Origin: Oscillospiraceae bacterium
Lineage (GTDB): Bacteria > Bacillota > Clostridia > UBA1381 > UMGS1253
Reading direction: 5' to 3'
Assembly (NCBI GenBank): GCA_015068725.1
Contig: SVKA01000013.1
Span: forward strand, 1-46,554
DNA length: 46,554 nucleotides
The translations under genes were made by a program, and so were the position numbers. Shown here piece by piece: positions 44,707-46,554 of the stretch. Position 1 is the first letter of the stretch; each line of letters begins with the position of its first letter. A model generated the notes under the pieces. It did not search any database, was not told the origin of the DNA, and worked only from the letters and a program-made list of their open reading frames with translations.

Positions 44707-45399
44707 ATGAATATTAATATGGGTACAATGTTTTCGACTTATCTTAAAACATTTTCAAAGCAGTGGTGGGAAAATTTATGGTATCACTATAAGTGGTACA
44801 TAATTGGTGGTATAGGAGTTTTGTTTTTGCTGATTTTTGGCATAACGGAATGTGCCACAAATGTACGTCCCGACTTTACAATGACATATATGGGCGGACT
44901 TGAAACGATGGGACAGATTGAGGCGTATCAGCTAGAGGACAAGCTTGCCTTGGTAACAGGTGATATTGACAATAACAAAAAAACAAAAGCAAAGGTTAAT
45001 GTGATATATCTTGACAACGGCAGCGGCAGCGAGGAAATGGGTGCAAACTTTAACATGGCGGACATTGAAATGGCAGGCGGAGATGCGGTAGTGCTTCTTT
45101 TTGATGAAAAATTTCTCGGTCGCTATGCAGAGTACGGCTTTGTAGACCTTAGTGAATATACAACTGAGTTTTCGATTGATGAAAGCCTTTTAAAGCGCTA
45201 CGATAATGGAAGTGTATATGCCGTAAATATGAGCCAAAATCCGATTTTCACACAAATAGAAGGAATGAATGCCGAAAGATTATATCTTGCCGTTCGTCCG
45301 CTTCGGGCAAATGACAAGACAAGCTGGCAAAAGAAAAATCACGAAAACGGCTTAAATATGGCGCGTTATATTATAAGCGGCGGGAGCGTAAATCCTTAA
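44707..45399 (+). CDS. Single-pass membrane protein of unknown function, sigma-factor partner candidate
   Basis: A 230-aa protein with an amphipathic, tryptophan-rich N-terminus (KQWWENLWYHYKWY), one membrane helix (~ residues 32-46, IIGGIGVLFLLIFGI) and a ~180-residue soluble domain. The soluble domain has alpha/beta character (VIYLDNGSGSEEM, DAVVLLFDEKFLGRYAEYGFVDLSEY). AAGGAAAGG precedes the ATG. It is followed after 15 bp by a sigma factor gene. No known anti-sigma domain is recognised, so a regulatory link is only positional. Confidence 0.75.
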   Translation: MNINMGTMFSTYLKTFSKQWWENLWYHYKWYIIGGIGVLFLLIFGITECATNVRPDFTMTYMGGLETMGQIEAYQLEDKLALVTGDIDNNKKTKAKVNVIYLDNGSGSEEMGANFNMADIEMAGGDAVVLLFDEKFLGRYAEYGFVDLSEYTTEFSIDESLLKRYDNGSVYAVNMSQNPIFTQIEGMNAERLYLAVRPLRANDKTSWQKKNHENGLNMARYIISGGSVNP

Positions 45400-45414
45400 A
45401 GGGGCTTAGATATT

Positions 45415-46110
45415 ATGGAGCAGCAAGCGGCAAAGGACAAGCTTACAGAGCAGATGCTTTTTGAGCGATATCGGAAGACAAAAGATACTGTACTCAGAAA
45501 TGAAATTATAGACAGATATACATATGTAGCACAAATAGCGGCAAAGCGCTTTTGCGGACGCGGCATTGACTATGACGATTTGTATCAGGTGGCATGTATT
45601 GGGCTTTTGTATGCCGTCGAGCGCTTTGATGTATCAAAGGGAGTGAGGTTTACGACCTTTGCAGCGCCGACAATTATCGGCGAGATAAAAAAATATTTCA
45701 GAGATAAGGGTAATTTCATACGCGTGCCGAGAAGACTGTATGAAATTTTTTCAAAGGCACACAGAATACATATGGCAAACAGCGGCGAGAATGATGACGC
45801 AAAAAGCGATGAGGCGCCTTTGCAGATTGTGTCAATAGAGAGCGAAATTTTAGGCGATGATATACGTTTTGAAAATATTCTCGGACAGACCGATGAGGGC
45901 TTTTTGCTTGTCGAGGACAAGGATTTTGTCGACAATTGTATGCGTCTTTTGGGCGAAGATGAACGCAGCTTTGTGCACAAAAGGTATTACGAAGAAAAAA
46001 GCCAGAAGCAAATAGCAATCGATATGGGAGTATCGCAGATGTGTATATCACGAATGGAGCGACGCCTTTTAAAAAAGCTTCGCAATATGTACTTTAAAGA
46101 AAGCATATAA
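45415..46110 (+). CDS. Sigma-70 family factor of the SigB/SigF/SigG type, lacking region 3
   Basis: A 231-aa RNA polymerase sigma factor. Region 2 (residues ~30-105) contains YDDLYQVACIGLLYAVERFD, VRFTTFAAPTIIGEIKKYFRDKGNFIRVPR, very like sporulation and stress sigmas. Region 4 (~175-225) contains KSQKQIAIDMGVSQMCISRMERR. Between them region 3 is replaced by a short charged stretch (SGENDDAKSDEAP). AAAGGGGC precedes the ATG. No spoIIAA/AB or rsb anti-sigma genes are adjacent. It probably directs a small sporulation or stress regulon; promoter choice cannot be predicted. Confidence 0.9.
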   Translation: MEQQAAKDKLTEQMLFERYRKTKDTVLRNEIIDRYTYVAQIAAKRFCGRGIDYDDLYQVACIGLLYAVERFDVSKGVRFTTFAAPTIIGEIKKYFRDKGNFIRVPRRLYEIFSKAHRIHMANSGENDDAKSDEAPLQIVSIESEILGDDIRFENILGQTDEGFLLVEDKDFVDNCMRLLGEDERSFVHKRYYEEKSQKQIAIDMGVSQMCISRMERRLLKKLRNMYFKESI

Positions 46111-46127
46111 AATGTTGTTAAAAGAAG

Positions 46128-46169
46128 AACAGGTTGTAGACAAATAAGTTTTGCTACAACCTGTTTTTT
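46128..46169 (+). terminator. Terminator of the sigma-factor operon
   Basis: The 12-bp stem AACAGGTTGTAG / CTACAACCTGTT is followed by TTTTTT. Its T tract directly abuts the first 236-bp repeat. Confidence 0.9.
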
Positions 46170-46405
46170 GAGTGGTGTACGCATTTTGCTGCAATTTTTT
46201 GGTGGCTGGACGAAAAATAGCGTAGATTGGACAAACCGAACCCGTAGGGGTAACCCGAAGTCGTACGTGTGTACGACGAGAGGTGAGGTTTGTTCAAAAC
46301 ACAAGGCATATACAAAAGAAATTCGGCAAACAGAGAATTTCTTCTTTAATCTTTATTTGTTATAGCCTATCAGCCGAAAGACTTTACTATGTATCTTTGC
46401 GCCTT
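46170..46405 (+). repeat. 236-bp tandem repeat, unit 1
   Basis: A complete unit running from GAGTGGTGTACGC to GCGCCTT. The next unit begins at 46406. Over the 149 bases shared with unit 2 there is a single difference (46191 G, 46427 A). The unit holds a promoter-like start, a multi-hairpin region and a terminator. It fills the gene-free end of the window (46111-46554). Confidence 0.95.
46203..46352 (+). ncRNA. Predicted structured RNA with terminator, unit 1
   Basis: A closing stem ACAAACC/GGTTTGT (46231-46237, 46287-46293) encloses hairpin ACCC/GGGT (46240-46251) and hairpin GTCGTAC-GTGT-GTACGAC (46260-46277), forming a three-way junction. A terminator follows: AAGAAATTC/GAATTTCTT (46316-46343) then CTTTAATCTTTATTTG. 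The 5' end is inferred from the promoter-like element. I recognise no named RNA family. Confidence 0.5.
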
Positions 46406-46431
46406 GAGTGGTGTACGCATTTTGCTACAAT
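46404..46431 (+). promoter_or_regulatory. Promoter-like start of repeat unit 2
   Basis: TTGAGT (46404-46409), 16 bp, TACAAT (46426-46431). In unit 1 the equivalent -10 is TGCAAT (46190-46195), with the important second A changed to G, so unit 2 may be the stronger promoter. Confidence 0.55.
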
Positions 46432-46554
46432 TTTTTGGTGGCTGGACGAAAAATAGCGTAGATTGGACAAACCGAACCCGTAGGGGTAACCCGAAGTCGT
46501 ACGTGTGTACGACGAGAGGTGAGGTTTGTTCAAAACACAAGGCATATACAAAAG
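46406..46554 (+). repeat. 236-bp tandem repeat, unit 2 (cut by window end)
   Basis: The first 149 bases of a second unit, identical to unit 1 except for one substitution at 46427. It includes the whole three-way-junction region (46467-46529) and ends just before the terminator. More copies may follow outside the window. Confidence 0.95.

Noticed and set aside
46168-46365. 65-codon open frame in the tandem repeat (LSGVRILLQFFGGWTKNS...)
   Set aside because: It starts within the promoter-like element, has no ribosome site and spans the hairpins and terminator. The repetition and stem symmetry explain the sequence better.

Overview
The window looks like a chromosomal segment of a spore-forming, low-GC Gram-positive bacterium of the class Clostridia (Bacillota), probably a gut-type Oscillospirales-like lineage. 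The basis is AT-rich DNA, AGGAGG-type ribosome sites, frequent TTG starts, the hprK-glk-murB-rapZ-whiA-dnaE-pfkA gene order, DUF3794 (SPOCS)+LysM and SpoIID sporulation proteins, an SLH-domain surface protein and SigA-type promoters with 16-18 bp spacers. The genus cannot be fixed from sequence alone.

1-6.9 kb: an accessory, tRNA-punctuated region. tRNA-Asn and initiator tRNA-Met are each followed by a terminator and then by one of two paralogous 43- and 47-residue proteins. Between them lie two AraC regulators, a Gfo/Idh/MocA oxidoreductase, a DegT/StrS aminotransferase, a tiny relic of a GH4 alpha-galactosidase, a cupin-like protein and a DUF378 membrane protein. This looks like a sugar or sugar-derivative locus under local AraC control.

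6.9-15 kb: a DUF3794+LysM coat-type protein with a SigE-like promoter, a CPBP protease, 5-formyltetrahydrofolate cyclo-ligase, a family-2 glycosyltransferase and an M23/LysM/G5 peptidase.

13.7-23.3 kb (minus strand): a long housekeeping run, hprK > glk > murB > rapZ > whiA > dnaE > DUF2007-like > pfkA. It couples carbon catabolite control, glycolysis, wall synthesis and replication. The usual yvcK between rapZ and whiA is absent.

23.5-29.7 kb (plus strand): a divergent type IIA topoisomerase pair, prfB with its programmed +1 frameshift, and a membrane-anchored helical protein. 29.7-34.2 kb (minus strand): rpsF-ssb-rpsR, a SLOG-type protein divergent from a small XRE regulator, then lysS-tmk. 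mnmG follows on the plus strand.

36.2-40.4 kb: a small accessory patch holding a frameshifted membrane protein, a GH2 beta-galactosidase and an SGNH esterase flanked by promoter-like direct repeats. 40.4-46.1 kb: an SLH surface protein, three small unknown proteins leading into spoIID, and a membrane protein in an operon with a sigma factor that lacks region 3.

46.17 kb to the end: a 236-bp unit repeated in tandem and cut by the window edge. Each full unit reads as promoter + multi-hairpin RNA + terminator. It has no convincing protein and I recognise no RNA family in it. It is the best candidate here for something undescribed.
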